Of a stretch of 27,914 nt of DNA, positions 16,441 to 24,715 are shown piece after piece. Both the position numbers and the translations under genes were made by a program. The stretch is from JBGQOJ01 sp052119585 (lineage in GTDB: Bacteria > Pseudomonadota > Alphaproteobacteria > Rhodobacterales > Rhodobacteraceae). The notes beneath the pieces are model-generated. The model worked only from the letters and a program-made list of their open reading frames with translations. It had not been told where the DNA came from and ran no database searches. How positions within the stretch are numbered: position 1 is the first letter of the stretch; each line of letters opens with the position of its first letter. Location of the stretch: assembly GCF_052119585.1 (NCBI RefSeq), contig NZ_JBGQOJ010000035.1, forward strand, positions 1 to 27,914, written 5' to 3'.

Positions 16441-17382
16441 ATGACGAGAATGACAGTGCTCATGGCCAGTGCCGCCATCATTGCGATGACTGCACCCGTT
16501 GCCAGCGCCGATTCACCCGATCCAATCGTGATCCCGATCCACAATTGGTCCAGCCAGAATGTGATGAGCCATGTTGTCGGACAGATATTCGATTCCATTG
16601 GCAACAGCGTCGAATACGTTTCGACCGACAGTCAGGCTGTCTACGAGTCGATCCGGCTGGGGGACGTCGCTCTTGAGGTCGAGGTCTGGGAAGGCGCATA
16701 TGGTGCCTCGTTCGACGCCGCTGTTGAAAAGGGCGGTGTTCACGCCGTCGGCGAACATGATGCCGTGACGCGCGAGGACTGGTGGTATCCGCTATGGACC
16801 AAAGAAGCCTGTCCCGGCTTGCCAGATTGGCAGGCCCTGAACGCCTGCGCCGCGCTTTTTGCCACGCCGGAAACTGGCGACAAGGGGCGGTTCCTGGGTG
16901 GGCCAGTTGACTGGCTGAAACACGATCAGGAGCGGGTCGACGCGCTAGGCATGGATTTCGTTGTGATCAACGCCGGTTCGGCTGCGGCGCTCTGGGCATC
17001 GCTCGCTGCGGCGGAACGTACGCGCAAGCCGATAGTGCTGTTCAACTGGACGCCAAACTTTGCCGAAGCGGTGTGGCCCGGCGAATTCGTGGAATTCCCC
17101 GAGTGGGTGGCAGGCTGCAATACCGATCCGTCGATCGGGCCGAACCCTGACGTGACCTACGACTGCGGAAATCCTGCAGATGGTTACCTCAAAAAGGCCG
17201 CCTGGGATGGCATGAAGGATAAGTGGCCGACGGCCTATGCGGTTCTGTCCAATGTTAGTTTCACCAATCCGCAGATCGCCGAAATGGCGCGGCTGGTCGA
17301 CATTGACGGCATGGAGCCGGAAGACGCGGCGGCCCACTGGCTTGATCAGAACGTGGACATCTGGACCGCCTGGACCAACTGA
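16441..17382 (+). CDS. Glycine betaine/choline-type ABC substrate-binding protein
   Basis: 313 residues. A signal peptide ends near VASADS. The mature protein is an OpuAC/ProX-type periplasmic binding protein: IPIHNWSSQNVMSHVVGQI, DVALEVEVWEGAYG, DWWYPLW, VVINAGSAAALWASL and NWTPNFAEAVWPGEF. Aromatic residues (several Trp) would form the cage for a quaternary ammonium group. Four Cys occur (for example EACPGL, NACAAL), so disulfides are possible. It is the first gene of a three-gene importer operon followed by ATPase and permease. The exact ligand (glycine betaine, choline, carnitine or DMSP) cannot be read from the sequence. Uptake for osmoprotection or nutrition is the expected role. Confidence 0.85.
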   Translation: MTRMTVLMASAAIIAMTAPVASADSPDPIVIPIHNWSSQNVMSHVVGQIFDSIGNSVEYVSTDSQAVYESIRLGDVALEVEVWEGAYGASFDAAVEKGGVHAVGEHDAVTREDWWYPLWTKEACPGLPDWQALNACAALFATPETGDKGRFLGGPVDWLKHDQERVDALGMDFVVINAGSAAALWASLAAAERTRKPIVLFNWTPNFAEAVWPGEFVEFPEWVAGCNTDPSIGPNPDVTYDCGNPADGYLKKAAWDGMKDKWPTAYAVLSNVSFTNPQIAEMARLVDIDGMEPEDAAAHWLDQNVDIWTAWTN

Positions 17383-17409
17383 GACAGCCCACAAGCAGCA
17401 CTGTATCCC

Positions 17410-17429
17410 TCCGGCCCGTGCCGGGCGGA
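17410..17429 (+). promoter_or_regulatory. Intergenic hairpin between binding protein and ATPase
   Basis: A small GC stem (gcccg-tgc-cgggc, extended by tcc/gga with a bulge) lies between the genes and lacks a T tract. Such hairpins often stabilise the upstream mRNA so that binding protein exceeds the membrane parts; that role is inferred. Confidence 0.35.
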
Positions 17430-17458
17430 TACCTCTGAAACCGCTAGAAGGACTGCCC

Positions 17459-18493
17459 ATGATCGTGCAACAACCCGTCATCTCGTGCCAGAATGTCTGG
17501 AAACTCTTCGGTCCTGCACCGACAGGCTATATGTCGGCCCTGCAAGAGGTTCCTGATCCGGAGACAATCCGGGCCGCCGGATATGTCACGGCGGTGCGGG
17601 ACGTGACGCTGGATGTCATGAAGGGTGAGATTCTGGTGATCATGGGATTGTCGGGGTCGGGAAAGTCTACGTTGCTGCGCTGTATGTCGCGGCTTCTGGA
17701 TGTTTCGGATGGGTTGATCGAGGTCGAGGGGCAGGATCTTGGCGCCCTGTCCGAGCGCGGGCTGATCGAACTTCGGCGCAACAAGATGGGCATGGTGTTC
17801 CAGAATTTCGGGCTACTGCCGCACCGCACCGTTCTGGGCAATGTCTCTTTTCCGCTCGAGATGCGCGGCCAGAACCGGCATGCTTGCCATGACCGTGCAC
17901 TGGAAGTGATCGAGCTTGTCGGCCTTGCCGGCCGCGAGAACCATTTTCCGCATGAATTGTCGGGCGGCCAACAACAACGCGTCGGGATCGCACGCAGCCT
18001 CGCCATCGAACCTGATATCTGGTTTCTGGACGAACCGTTCTCGTCCCTCGACCCGCTGATCCGAAGTGAGATGCAAGAGGAGTTCATGCGGCTTCAGGCC
18101 GTGTTGGGCAAGACCATCGTCTTTATCACCCATGACTTCGACGAAGCGTTGCGCCTCGCGGACCGGATTGCGATCATGAAAGACGGGGTCGTTGAACAGT
18201 GCGACACGCCGGAACGGATCGTGCTTGAGCCCGCGACGCCCTATATCGCAAAATTCACCGAAAACATCGACAAGGCCCGTGTCGTGCGCGCGGGCGGGAT
18301 GATGGTGCAGGGCCTTCCTGGTACCCTGCCCAAAGGCGAGGCGGTTTTTGCGGACAGCACGATCCAGAATCTTGCCCGGATGCTGGTGGATGATGATCGC
18401 GACAGCCTGCCGGTCCAGGCGCCCGATGGCAAGATCATCGGCATACTGGACAGGCAGGACGCCCTTGACCTTGTGGTGGGCTCCCGTCCGTGA
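17459..18493 (+). CDS. Betaine-type ABC transporter ATPase
   Basis: 344 residues from ATG 17459 (agaagga upstream); the longer open frame from 17237 overlaps the previous gene and is not used. Walker A MGLSGSGKSTLLR, Q-loop VFQNFGLLPH, signature LSGGQQQRVGIARS, Walker B WFLDEPFSSLDP and H-loop FITHDF are all present. A 60-residue tail contains one CBS-like unit (VQAPDGKIIGILDRQDALDLVV), as in OpuAA/ProV ATPases, where it may sense ionic strength. The N-terminus is of ProV type (VWKLFG). Its stop overlaps the permease start by GTGA, so the two are coupled. It powers import of the ligand caught by the binding protein. Confidence 0.92.
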   Translation: MIVQQPVISCQNVWKLFGPAPTGYMSALQEVPDPETIRAAGYVTAVRDVTLDVMKGEILVIMGLSGSGKSTLLRCMSRLLDVSDGLIEVEGQDLGALSERGLIELRRNKMGMVFQNFGLLPHRTVLGNVSFPLEMRGQNRHACHDRALEVIELVGLAGRENHFPHELSGGQQQRVGIARSLAIEPDIWFLDEPFSSLDPLIRSEMQEEFMRLQAVLGKTIVFITHDFDEALRLADRIAIMKDGVVEQCDTPERIVLEPATPYIAKFTENIDKARVVRAGGMMVQGLPGTLPKGEAVFADSTIQNLARMLVDDDRDSLPVQAPDGKIIGILDRQDALDLVVGSRP

Positions 18494-20445
18494 GCGGAGC
18501 CGCTGCCCATGTTGCGGTGTCGGCAGGCCGCTTTGTGCGACTGAGGGTTGTCATTGTCCTGATTGCCGCAGCCATCGCGATGGCGTTGGGGCGCGGGATG
18601 CTGCCCGACGGATTGATCCGCCCGCCCGATTGGATGATCCTGCCGCTGGCTGACTGGATCAACGCGCTTTTTGACTTTCTGCGCGATGACCTGGGCCTGC
18701 TCGGCGTCACGCGCAGCGTCGCCGACGGCGTCGAGTGGTTGCTAAATATCACGGCGAACCTGCTTTATGGCAAGAACCGGTGGCCCTGGCTGGGGCCGAT
18801 CCCTTGGTCGGTCATTGCTGTCACGGCCGCCGTCGTAGCCTATGCTTTGGGCGGCATAAGGCTGGCTGTGATGGCGGGCGGTACGTTCGTGTGGATTGCC
18901 TTGATGGGGCAGTGGAAATGGGCGATGGAGACACTGTCTGTGATCATCGTCGCCGCACCCGTCTCGGTCATGCTTGGCCTGCTGGTAGGTATCGCGGCCT
19001 GGCGCTGGCGCCGACTGGCGGCGGTGCTGAACCCGATCCTCAACATCGCGCAATCGCTGCCGCATTTTGCCTACATGATTCCGGTCGTTGTTTTCATCGG
19101 AGTGGGGCCAAAGGCGGGGGCGATCGTGACGATCATCTTTTCCATCCCGCCGATGATCCGCATGACATTACTCGGGCTTCGAAAGGTACCCGATGAGGTC
19201 GTTGAAAGCGGTAAGATGTGCGGCGCGACGGGCTGGCAGCTATTGCTGCGCACCCGCATACCGACGGCCCGCTCGGATATTCTGATCGGGGTCAATCAGG
19301 TCATCATGCAATGTCTGGCCATGGTGGTATTGGCCAGCTTCATCGGAATGCCCGGGCTGGGGCAGAAGCTGTTGCAACTGTTGCAGGCGCTGAGGATCGG
19401 CCAATCGGTCGAGATCGGTTTGACGATAGTGCTGCTGGCCATCACCCTTGACCGCTGCACAAGGGCATGGGCGCTGCGCCAGCCAGCGCATGTGACCCTC
19501 GGCACCCCCTGGCATGAACGCAACCGCCTGCCCTTGATATGGCTGGCACTGGCGACACTGGCGAGCGTTCTGTCGCAGCTTTTCCCGTTTCTTGCCGAAG
19601 TCGAACGCGGGCAAAGCTTCTCTGTCGCAGGGGTGATAGATGCGGCAATGGACCACGTCATCGTCGCGATATATCCGGTGACAAACTGGCTGCACTGGTT
19701 CCTGATCGTCTGGGTTTTTGTCCCGATCCGCGATGCTTTTCTGTGGATGCCCTTCGCGGCGGTGCTGTCGCTTCTTGCCGCCCTCGGCTATGCGGTCGGC
19801 GGTCGTCGTTCTGCGCTGATCTGTCTGGTCTTCTTCGGCTATATCGCCATTTCAGGCTGGTGGGACCGCACGATGATCACCGTTTATACGGTCGTGGTCT
19901 CGGTCGCGATCGCTGCCATCCTAGCCTTCCCGACGGCCATATGGGCAGCAGGCAGCGCCGCAAGGTCACGCAGGGTTCTGTTGGTCTGCGATTCATTGCA
20001 GACCTTTCCCAGCTTCATCTACCTGATCCCGATGATCATGTTGTTTGGCGTGAATGATGTGGCAGTGGTCGGTGCCGTGGTCGTTTTCGCCGCGATCCCT
20101 TTGGTCCGCTATACGGTCGAGGGATTGCGAGGTGTACCCCTGGCGATGGTAGAAGCTGCGGGAATGTCCGGCGCGACCCGGCGGCAGACCCTACGGCATG
20201 TCCTCCTGCCGATTGCGCTGCCGACGATCATGGTGGGGGTCAATCAGGCGGTGATGTTCTCACTGTTCATGGTCATCATTGCGGCCTTCATCGGCACGCA
20301 GGATCTGGGTCAGGAAATGCAGCGGGCTCTTTCGTCGGCCGATGTCGGCAAGGGTCTGGTGCTTGGCCTTGCCGTCGCGACCATCGGGCTGATGGTGGAT
20401 CATCTGATAATGAAATGGGCAAGTTCTGTGACACCCGCCACGTAA
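18490..20445 (+). CDS. Tandem-fused betaine ABC permease (two ProW domains)
   Basis: 651 residues, about twice the usual ProW/OpuAB length. Two permease cores are visible, each with its own EAA loop: GLRKVPDEVVESGKMCGATGWQ (about 230) and GLRGVPLAMVEAAGMSGATRRQ (about 545). Each is followed by the matching GVNQVIMQCL / GVNQAVMFSL and FIGMPGLGQ / FIGTQDLGQ stretches. The chain can therefore supply both membrane halves of the transporter. Many hydrophobic helices fill the rest. GTG 18490 is the start by overlap with the ATPase stop. Similar double permeases occur in Rhodobacterales as far as I recall, so it is not a new fusion. The halves have diverged, which may give the pore asymmetry. Confidence 0.9.
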   Translation: MSGAAAHVAVSAGRFVRLRVVIVLIAAAIAMALGRGMLPDGLIRPPDWMILPLADWINALFDFLRDDLGLLGVTRSVADGVEWLLNITANLLYGKNRWPWLGPIPWSVIAVTAAVVAYALGGIRLAVMAGGTFVWIALMGQWKWAMETLSVIIVAAPVSVMLGLLVGIAAWRWRRLAAVLNPILNIAQSLPHFAYMIPVVVFIGVGPKAGAIVTIIFSIPPMIRMTLLGLRKVPDEVVESGKMCGATGWQLLLRTRIPTARSDILIGVNQVIMQCLAMVVLASFIGMPGLGQKLLQLLQALRIGQSVEIGLTIVLLAITLDRCTRAWALRQPAHVTLGTPWHERNRLPLIWLALATLASVLSQLFPFLAEVERGQSFSVAGVIDAAMDHVIVAIYPVTNWLHWFLIVWVFVPIRDAFLWMPFAAVLSLLAALGYAVGGRRSALICLVFFGYIAISGWWDRTMITVYTVVVSVAIAAILAFPTAIWAAGSAARSRRVLLVCDSLQTFPSFIYLIPMIMLFGVNDVAVVGAVVVFAAIPLVRYTVEGLRGVPLAMVEAAGMSGATRRQTLRHVLLPIALPTIMVGVNQAVMFSLFMVIIAAFIGTQDLGQEMQRALSSADVGKGLVLGLAVATIGLMVDHLIMKWASSVTPAT

Positions 20446-20459
20446 CCGCTGGGCGGTTA
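20443..20459. terminator. Hairpin between convergent operons
   Basis: taaccgc-tgg-gcggtta is a perfect 7-bp stem that includes the permease stop codon and is followed by ttcatc. It lies where the transporter operon and the minus-strand sulfur operon converge, so it may end transcription from both sides. The T tract is weak. Confidence 0.45.
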
Positions 20460-20481
20460 TTCATCACTCCAGTGACATGCG

Positions 20482-20628
20482 TCAATTCGCCGCAGGAGCA
20501 CGCTCGGGGACAGCCCAGTGGCCGCTGGAAGGATTGCCGTGCCCCGTCTCCAGGACATGGTAAATGATTTCGGCGACCTCGGGGGCGATCGGGGTGCTAG
20601 CGTTGAAATCCAGATAGATATCGCGCAT
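20482..20628 (-). pseudogene. Cysteine desulfurase N-terminal fragment
   Basis: ATG 20628 gives 48 residues, MRDIYLDFNASTPIAPEV then ETGHGNPSSGHW, which is the start of NifS/IscS-like class V aminotransferases (YLDxNAxTP, GNPSS). The frame then leaves the family (AVPERAPAAN) and stops at 20482. The PLP lysine and active Cys regions are missing. Whole enzymes take sulfur from cysteine and make an enzyme persulfide that rhodaneses can receive, so the fragment's place at the end of this sulfur operon suggests that the full operon once had its own desulfurase. It was probably cut when the ABC transporter block was joined. Confidence 0.75.
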
Positions 20629-20663
20629 GGCCCAGCTTCCTTTCCGTTGTCGCTCTGCCCAAG

Positions 20664-21089
20664 TCAGGGCTTGTAGGCCGCGTCCTGCTGCCAACCGGTA
20701 AAGCCGGTCTGCATCACCACGACATTCGACCGTCCCGCCACACGCAGCGCGAAGGCGGCCTGCGCCGACAGGCTGCCGGTGTTGCAGAAGAGGATGGTCC
20801 TGCGGTCCTCGGGTATCTCGTCGATCCGGTCGAGCACTTCGCGCCACTCGATATTGATGGCGCCGGGGATCGTGCCCTCATCGAACTGCTCCGCGTCGCG
20901 GGTGTCGACGAAGAGCGCGGTCTCGAACACGGTCTGGTCGAGTTGCTGGGGCAGGATGATGCCGGACTCGTAGTCCGAGAACATCATGTATTCCTGCATG
21001 GCGTCGATGGCTGCGTCCTGCGCCAGTGCGGGTGCCGCATGGACGCCAAGCGCGACTGTCGCCGCCAAAAGAAGGTGTTTCAGGTTCAT
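20664..21089 (-). CDS. Periplasmic single-domain rhodanese
   Basis: 141 residues with a Sec signal (MNLKHLLLAATVALGV, cleavage near ALAQ). The rhodanese domain contains ALFVDTRDAEQFDEGTIPGAINIEW and the active loop FCNTGSLSAQAA, with the catalytic Cys held and the usual Arg of CRxGxRS replaced (CNTGSLS). It would carry sulfane sulfur as a Cys persulfide in the periplasm. The lack of Arg in the loop could change substrate preference. It follows the frameshifted rhodanese by 15 bases in the minus-strand operon. The tail ends GFTGWQQDAAYKP, as is normal for the fold. Confidence 0.85.
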   Translation of the reverse strand: MNLKHLLLAATVALGVHAAPALAQDAAIDAMQEYMMFSDYESGIILPQQLDQTVFETALFVDTRDAEQFDEGTIPGAINIEWREVLDRIDEIPEDRRTILFCNTGSLSAQAAFALRVAGRSNVVVMQTGFTGWQQDAAYKP

Positions 21090-21104
21090 CCGGTTTCTTG
21101 GTGT

Positions 21105-21400
21105 TCAGGTGTTCTGCGCGTGCCAGCCGTTCGTTCCGCCTTCGAGCCAGACGGCGTCCGGGTGGCCGAGCCTGTTCAGCATTTCCGCCCCTCTGCGGAC
21201 CGCCCGCCGCCCTTGCCGCAGATGGTCACGGGCGTCTTGCCAGAAGGGAGTTCACCCGCTCGGCCTTCAAGTTCGGCCAGCCGGATATGGACGGCGCCCG
21301 TAACGTGGGCAACGGCGTAGTCCTCGGCGTCGCGGACGTCGATCAGGTGGAAGCGTTCAGGATCGGCCACGAGGGCGGCGAGCTTCAGCGTCTGAGCCAT
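21105..21400 (-). pseudogene. Cytoplasmic rhodanese with one-base frameshift
   Basis: From ATG 21400 the product reads MAQTLKLAALVADPERFHLIDVRDAEDYAVAHVTGA and reaches the active loop ICGKGGGRSAEG, then ends early at 21176 (RKC). One missing base in the run of four C/G at 21188-21191 accounts for this: in the other frame the rhodanese continues AEMLNRLGHPDAVWLEGGTNGWHAQNT and stops at 21105. The full protein would have about 98 residues. The damaged part is the last third, after the catalytic Cys. It may be a true mutation, a sequencing error in a short homopolymer, or slippage. It starts by TGATG overlap with the DsrE gene stop, so it was coupled. Confidence 0.75.
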
Positions 21401-21753
21401 CAGAACACCAGGACCCTGTCGGCGGCGAACGTCGCCTGCGCGAGTTCGTCCATCGTCGAGCGTGTTACCCCTTCCATCATGTCGCCCTCGGCGAGGCCGC
21501 GGGCGTCCATGCAGGTGCCGCACATCAGAACGCGGCCCTTGGCAGTGAGGACGCGGTGGATCATCCGCTCGAGATTGTAATAGCCGTCCGGCGTCTTCTG
21601 CCCGGCCTTGGCACACAGCACGGCGTCGGCCATCAGGAAGACAGTGATTTCAGCCTCGGGGTCATTTTTGGCCAGTGCATGGGCCATGCGCAGGCCGTTG
21701 AAGCTGCGCTCGGTGCCGTAGGGCGGGTCGTTCATCAGGATCAGATGTTTCAT
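21400..21753 (-). CDS. DsrE-family small sulfur-relay protein
   Basis: 117 residues, the normal size for DsrE/DsrF/YchN-like proteins. MKHLILMNDPPYGTERSFNGLRMAHALA, then EITVFLMADAVLCAKAGQKTP and the cysteine-bearing segment GRVLMCGTCMDARG, fit the family; the C-G-T-C pair is the probable sulfur carrier site. Such proteins carry persulfide between rhodaneses, TusA and other acceptors in the cytoplasm. The gene lies 9 bases after the DUF1499 gene and overlaps the rhodanese start by one base (TGATG), which points to joint production of the two sulfur carriers. Confidence 0.85.
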   Translation of the reverse strand: MKHLILMNDPPYGTERSFNGLRMAHALAKNDPEAEITVFLMADAVLCAKAGQKTPDGYYNLERMIHRVLTAKGRVLMCGTCMDARGLAEGDMMEGVTRSTMDELAQATFAADRVLVF

Positions 21754-21762
21754 TGTCGGTCC

Positions 21763-22482
21763 TCAGTTCGGGGCGCGGATTTCAAGATCGGAAAGGAAGG
21801 CTTTGATGCGCCGGGCGTTGGCACCCCGGTCGATCTGACCGAGGCGAGACCGAGAGCGCATGTCGATGCGGGTGCCGGTGCCGGTCTCGGTGACGCGGAT
21901 CGCCACCTCGTCCTCGAAGCCGAAAAGGTGGCTTGTCACAATGGCCTCGATCTGGCTCTCTGCGGGATCGGCTGACAGCACCTGCCATCCGCGGGTCTCC
22001 ACCAGAGCGAGCGCTGCCGCGAAGGCCTCGTCTACCGGGACCGGAAATTCCAGCGGACGCACATTCGGATAGGCGGCGCGCTGCTGCTCGGCGTTCGGTG
22101 CCGGGTAGTCGCTCGGCGTTGCCGTGAACCAGAACACCGGGGGGTCGTCAGTGTCGGTCGAGATGTCGTTGATCGGCGGGGTGGTGCGTGCGGCAATCTC
22201 GAACGCTGCACCAAGCCCCGCAATGGGCAGCGATAGGATCAACCCGAGCAGGACCGCACCGGCACCGCCTCGACGTTCAAGACCAGCAACTGCCAGTCCG
22301 ATCAGCGCGATGAGAACACCCGCCAAGGCCGCCCAAGCGGCCCAGCCGGCGACGTCATAGGCTTGCGGCCAGGGCCAGCCGTCAGCCCGAAAGCCCCAGA
22401 CCGAAACGGCCAGAACAGTTAAGGACGTGAGCCCCAGAAGGATGGACAGAAGGCCAAGGCGGCGGGCAAGGGGATCAGGCAT
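21763..22482 (-). CDS. DUF1499 membrane protein
   Basis: 239 residues from ATG 22482, which overlaps the MFS stop by 8 bases; the longer frame from 22602 would run deep into the MFS gene and is unlikely. Three hydrophobic segments occupy about the first 105 residues. The soluble part begins DISTDTDDPPVF and has the DUF1499 features NVRPLEFPVPVDEAF, RGWQVLSADPAESQIEAI and FGFEDEVAIRVTE. No biochemical role of DUF1499 is known to me; members are often near lipid or envelope genes. Here it may form a membrane complex with the MFS or desaturase-like protein, which is a guess from gene order. Confidence 0.8.
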   Translation of the reverse strand: MPDPLARRLGLLSILLGLTSLTVLAVSVWGFRADGWPWPQAYDVAGWAAWAALAGVLIALIGLAVAGLERRGGAGAVLLGLILSLPIAGLGAAFEIAARTTPPINDISTDTDDPPVFWFTATPSDYPAPNAEQQRAAYPNVRPLEFPVPVDEAFAAALALVETRGWQVLSADPAESQIEAIVTSHLFGFEDEVAIRVTETGTGTRIDMRSRSRLGQIDRGANARRIKAFLSDLEIRAPN

Positions 22483-23782
22483 CAGCGGTCTCCTGCTTTG
22501 CGGGGTTGAGACGCGGGTGGGTTTCCTCACCGAACCAGAACAGGATCGCGCCCGAGATGAACATCGAGATCGCGACGAACCAGAAGGCGGCCTCGGCAGC
22601 ACCTGTCAGGCTTGCAGCAAGCCCAAGTCCGAGCGCACCGATGGCGTAACCGAGGTCGCGCCAGAAGCGGTAGATGCCGATGGCCGAGCCGCGCCAAGCG
22701 GGCGGGGTGATGTCGGCCACGGCCGCAGAGAGGTTGGGGTAGAGCAGTGCCATGCCGAAGCCCGCCACCCCGGCCGAGACCGACCACCAGAGCGCGCCGG
22801 TGCCCAACACCACCATCCCCACGCCCGCGCCGCAGATCCACATGCCCAGCACGTTGGGCCAGAACCGGCCCACATGGTCCGACAGCCGCCCGGTAAAAAG
22901 CTGCGAGCCGCTCCAGACGAAGCCGTAAACACCGACGATCCAGCCCACCTCGGTCAGGCTGGCGCCCTCACCCACAAGGAAGACGGGGAAGAGCGCCCAG
23001 ACCAGCGCATCGACGAACTTTTCGACAAGACCCGCCTGCGAGATCGCAAACAGGCGGCGGTCGCGCCAGCTCATCAGCGCGAAGATTTCGCCCGTGCTGG
23101 GATGGTCCGACACGCCTTGCGGGTAACGCGGCAGGGATTTCGGGGGCGCTACCTTGTGCGCGGCGGTCTCGGCCTTGGCCCAGGGCAGCGTGTCCTTCAC
23201 CCAGACCACCGTCAGGACCAGCGCCAGCACGACAACGGCCATGCCAAAGACCAGCAGCCCGACGCGGGCGCCCAAGGCTTCTGCGGCATAGGCGGTCAGA
23301 ATACCGGCGATCGCGACGCCCACGTAGCCCGAGAACTCGTTCAGCCCCATGGTCAGCCCGCGTTCCTCGGCCTTGGTGATGTCGAGTTTCGCGGTCTGCG
23401 TCATCGACCAGCAGAGGCCCTGATTGACACCAAGCAGCACGGTGGCGGCGACGATCCAGTTCCAGTCGGGTGCATACCAGATCATCACCGGGATCGGCAG
23501 CGCCACAACCCAGCCCCAGAACAGCACCCGCTGACGCCCGATCCGTTCCGACCAGCGCCCGGCGACAAAGTTCATCACCGCCTTCACAACTCCAAAGGCC
23601 ACCACGAAGGAGGCGAGCAGCAGGAAGGAGCCGCGCTCGAGCCCGAATTCGCTCTCTGCCAATGCGGGGACCACCGTGCGCGTCATGCCGATGGCAAAGC
23701 CGACCAGCATCACCTGGATCAGTTGGTGGGCGACCTGGCCCCTGTTTTCGCGGATACCGCGTTGCAGATCGGGTCCGGTCAT
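22475..23782 (-). CDS. MFS transporter
   Basis: 435 residues with about 12 hydrophobic helices and a longer central loop (about 205-245, ETAAHKVAPPKSLPRYPQG), the usual two-times-six MFS layout. The loop-2 like motif AGRWSERIGRQRVLF and its counterpart TGRLSDHVGRFWPN are present. There is no clear substrate signature. It starts by ATGA overlap with the desaturase-like gene and overlaps the next gene, so its expression is tied to the operon. Export of a sulfur compound, or of the product of the membrane oxygenase, is possible but unproven. Confidence 0.85.
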   Translation of the reverse strand: MTGPDLQRGIRENRGQVAHQLIQVMLVGFAIGMTRTVVPALAESEFGLERGSFLLLASFVVAFGVVKAVMNFVAGRWSERIGRQRVLFWGWVVALPIPVMIWYAPDWNWIVAATVLLGVNQGLCWSMTQTAKLDITKAEERGLTMGLNEFSGYVGVAIAGILTAYAAEALGARVGLLVFGMAVVVLALVLTVVWVKDTLPWAKAETAAHKVAPPKSLPRYPQGVSDHPSTGEIFALMSWRDRRLFAISQAGLVEKFVDALVWALFPVFLVGEGASLTEVGWIVGVYGFVWSGSQLFTGRLSDHVGRFWPNVLGMWICGAGVGMVVLGTGALWWSVSAGVAGFGMALLYPNLSAAVADITPPAWRGSAIGIYRFWRDLGYAIGALGLGLAASLTGAAEAAFWFVAISMFISGAILFWFGEETHPRLNPAKQETADA

Positions 23783-24633
23783 TCTGACGGCTCCTTTGTC
23801 GTGATGCGCGGGTCAAGCGCGTGCCCCGAGGCCGGGCCCCGGACCGGCTGGATCAGCATCCGGTCAAGCCATAGATCGCGGCGCGTGCGGAACTGCTCGA
23901 TCCCGATTTCCATCCCGTTGTGGCCCTTGGCGGGCTGGGCGATGTAGGTGCCCAGCAGCCGGTCCCACCATGGCAGGTTGAAGCCGTAATTCGAATTGGT
24001 CTCGCGCGGGTCGATGGAATGGTGGACGCGGTGCATGTCGGGTGTGACCACGAACAGACGCAAAATCCGATCTACCGGGCGCGGCAGGTCGATGTTGGCG
24101 TGGTTGAAAAGTGCTGTTGCGTTCAGCAGTACCTCGAACAGCAACACGGCGATGGCGGGCGGGCCGAGAGCCGCGACCACAGCCAGCTTGATCCCCATCG
24201 AGATCAGGATTTCCACCGGGTGGAACCGCAGGCCGGTCGTGGCGTCAAAATCGAGATCGGCATGGTGCATCCGGTGCAGCCGCCATAGGCCGGGGATCGC
24301 GTGGAACATCACGTGCTGCAGGTAGATCGCAAGATCCAGCAGCAGCATCGAGACGGCGATGGCTGCCCACGGGGCCACGTCGATGTTGTTGAACAGACCC
24401 CAGCCATTGTCCTCGGCCATGACGGCAAGCCCGACCGCAAGGATCGGAAAGGAAAGCCGCAGGATCACCGTATCAACCACCACCAGCGCGAGATTGTTTG
24501 TCCATCGGATCACGCGCGGAATGTTGCGCCGCCGTCGGGGTGCTGCGACTTCCCATAGCGCCATGGCTGCGAGCATGCCAAGAAAGATGACAAGGCGGAT
24601 CGTGGGTTCGGCTGCAAGAACGGCCTCGGACAT
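23779..24633 (-). CDS. Sterol desaturase/fatty acid hydroxylase family protein
   Basis: 284 residues from ATG 24633 (aaagg upstream); ATG 24681 is less likely because it lies in the palindrome at 24677-24694. Several membrane helices surround the di-iron His boxes: HVMFHAIPGLWRLHRMHH, NHANIDLP and HRVHHSIDPRETNSNYGF. These ligands mark the fatty acid hydroxylase superfamily, integral membrane enzymes that insert oxygen or double bonds into lipids. The substrate cannot be told. It is the first gene of the minus-strand operon, whose other members handle sulfur, an unexpected mix. It is probably controlled by the divergent ArsR-rhodanese protein. Confidence 0.85.
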   Translation of the reverse strand: MSEAVLAAEPTIRLVIFLGMLAAMALWEVAAPRRRRNIPRVIRWTNNLALVVVDTVILRLSFPILAVGLAVMAEDNGWGLFNNIDVAPWAAIAVSMLLLDLAIYLQHVMFHAIPGLWRLHRMHHADLDFDATTGLRFHPVEILISMGIKLAVVAALGPPAIAVLLFEVLLNATALFNHANIDLPRPVDRILRLFVVTPDMHRVHHSIDPRETNSNYGFNLPWWDRLLGTYIAQPAKGHNGMEIGIEQFRTRRDLWLDRMLIQPVRGPASGHALDPRITTKEPSE

Positions 24634-24676
24634 GGCACAAACCTTTGGGTTGCGGAATGCGATGGAATCGCTATCA

Positions 24677-24694
24677 TTCAAGTTGTTACTTGAA
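24677..24694. promoter_or_regulatory. Palindromic operator candidate for the ArsR-rhodanese regulator
   Basis: ttcaagt-tgtt-acttgaa is a perfect 7-bp inverted repeat with a 4-base centre in the short space between the divergent regulator and the sulfur operon. The size and symmetry suit a dimeric ArsR-family repressor. It lies 22 bases before the regulator GTG and 44 bases before the desaturase ATG, so one site could control both promoters, including autoregulation. Assignment is by position and symmetry only. Confidence 0.6.
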
Positions 24695-24715
24695 CGTTAG
24701 TCATTGGAGATCACC

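Noticed and set aside
22427..23947. 506-residue plus-strand open frame opposite the MFS gene.
   Set aside because: Charged low-complexity antisense of a membrane protein; the minus strand has the MFS motifs and tight operon overlaps.
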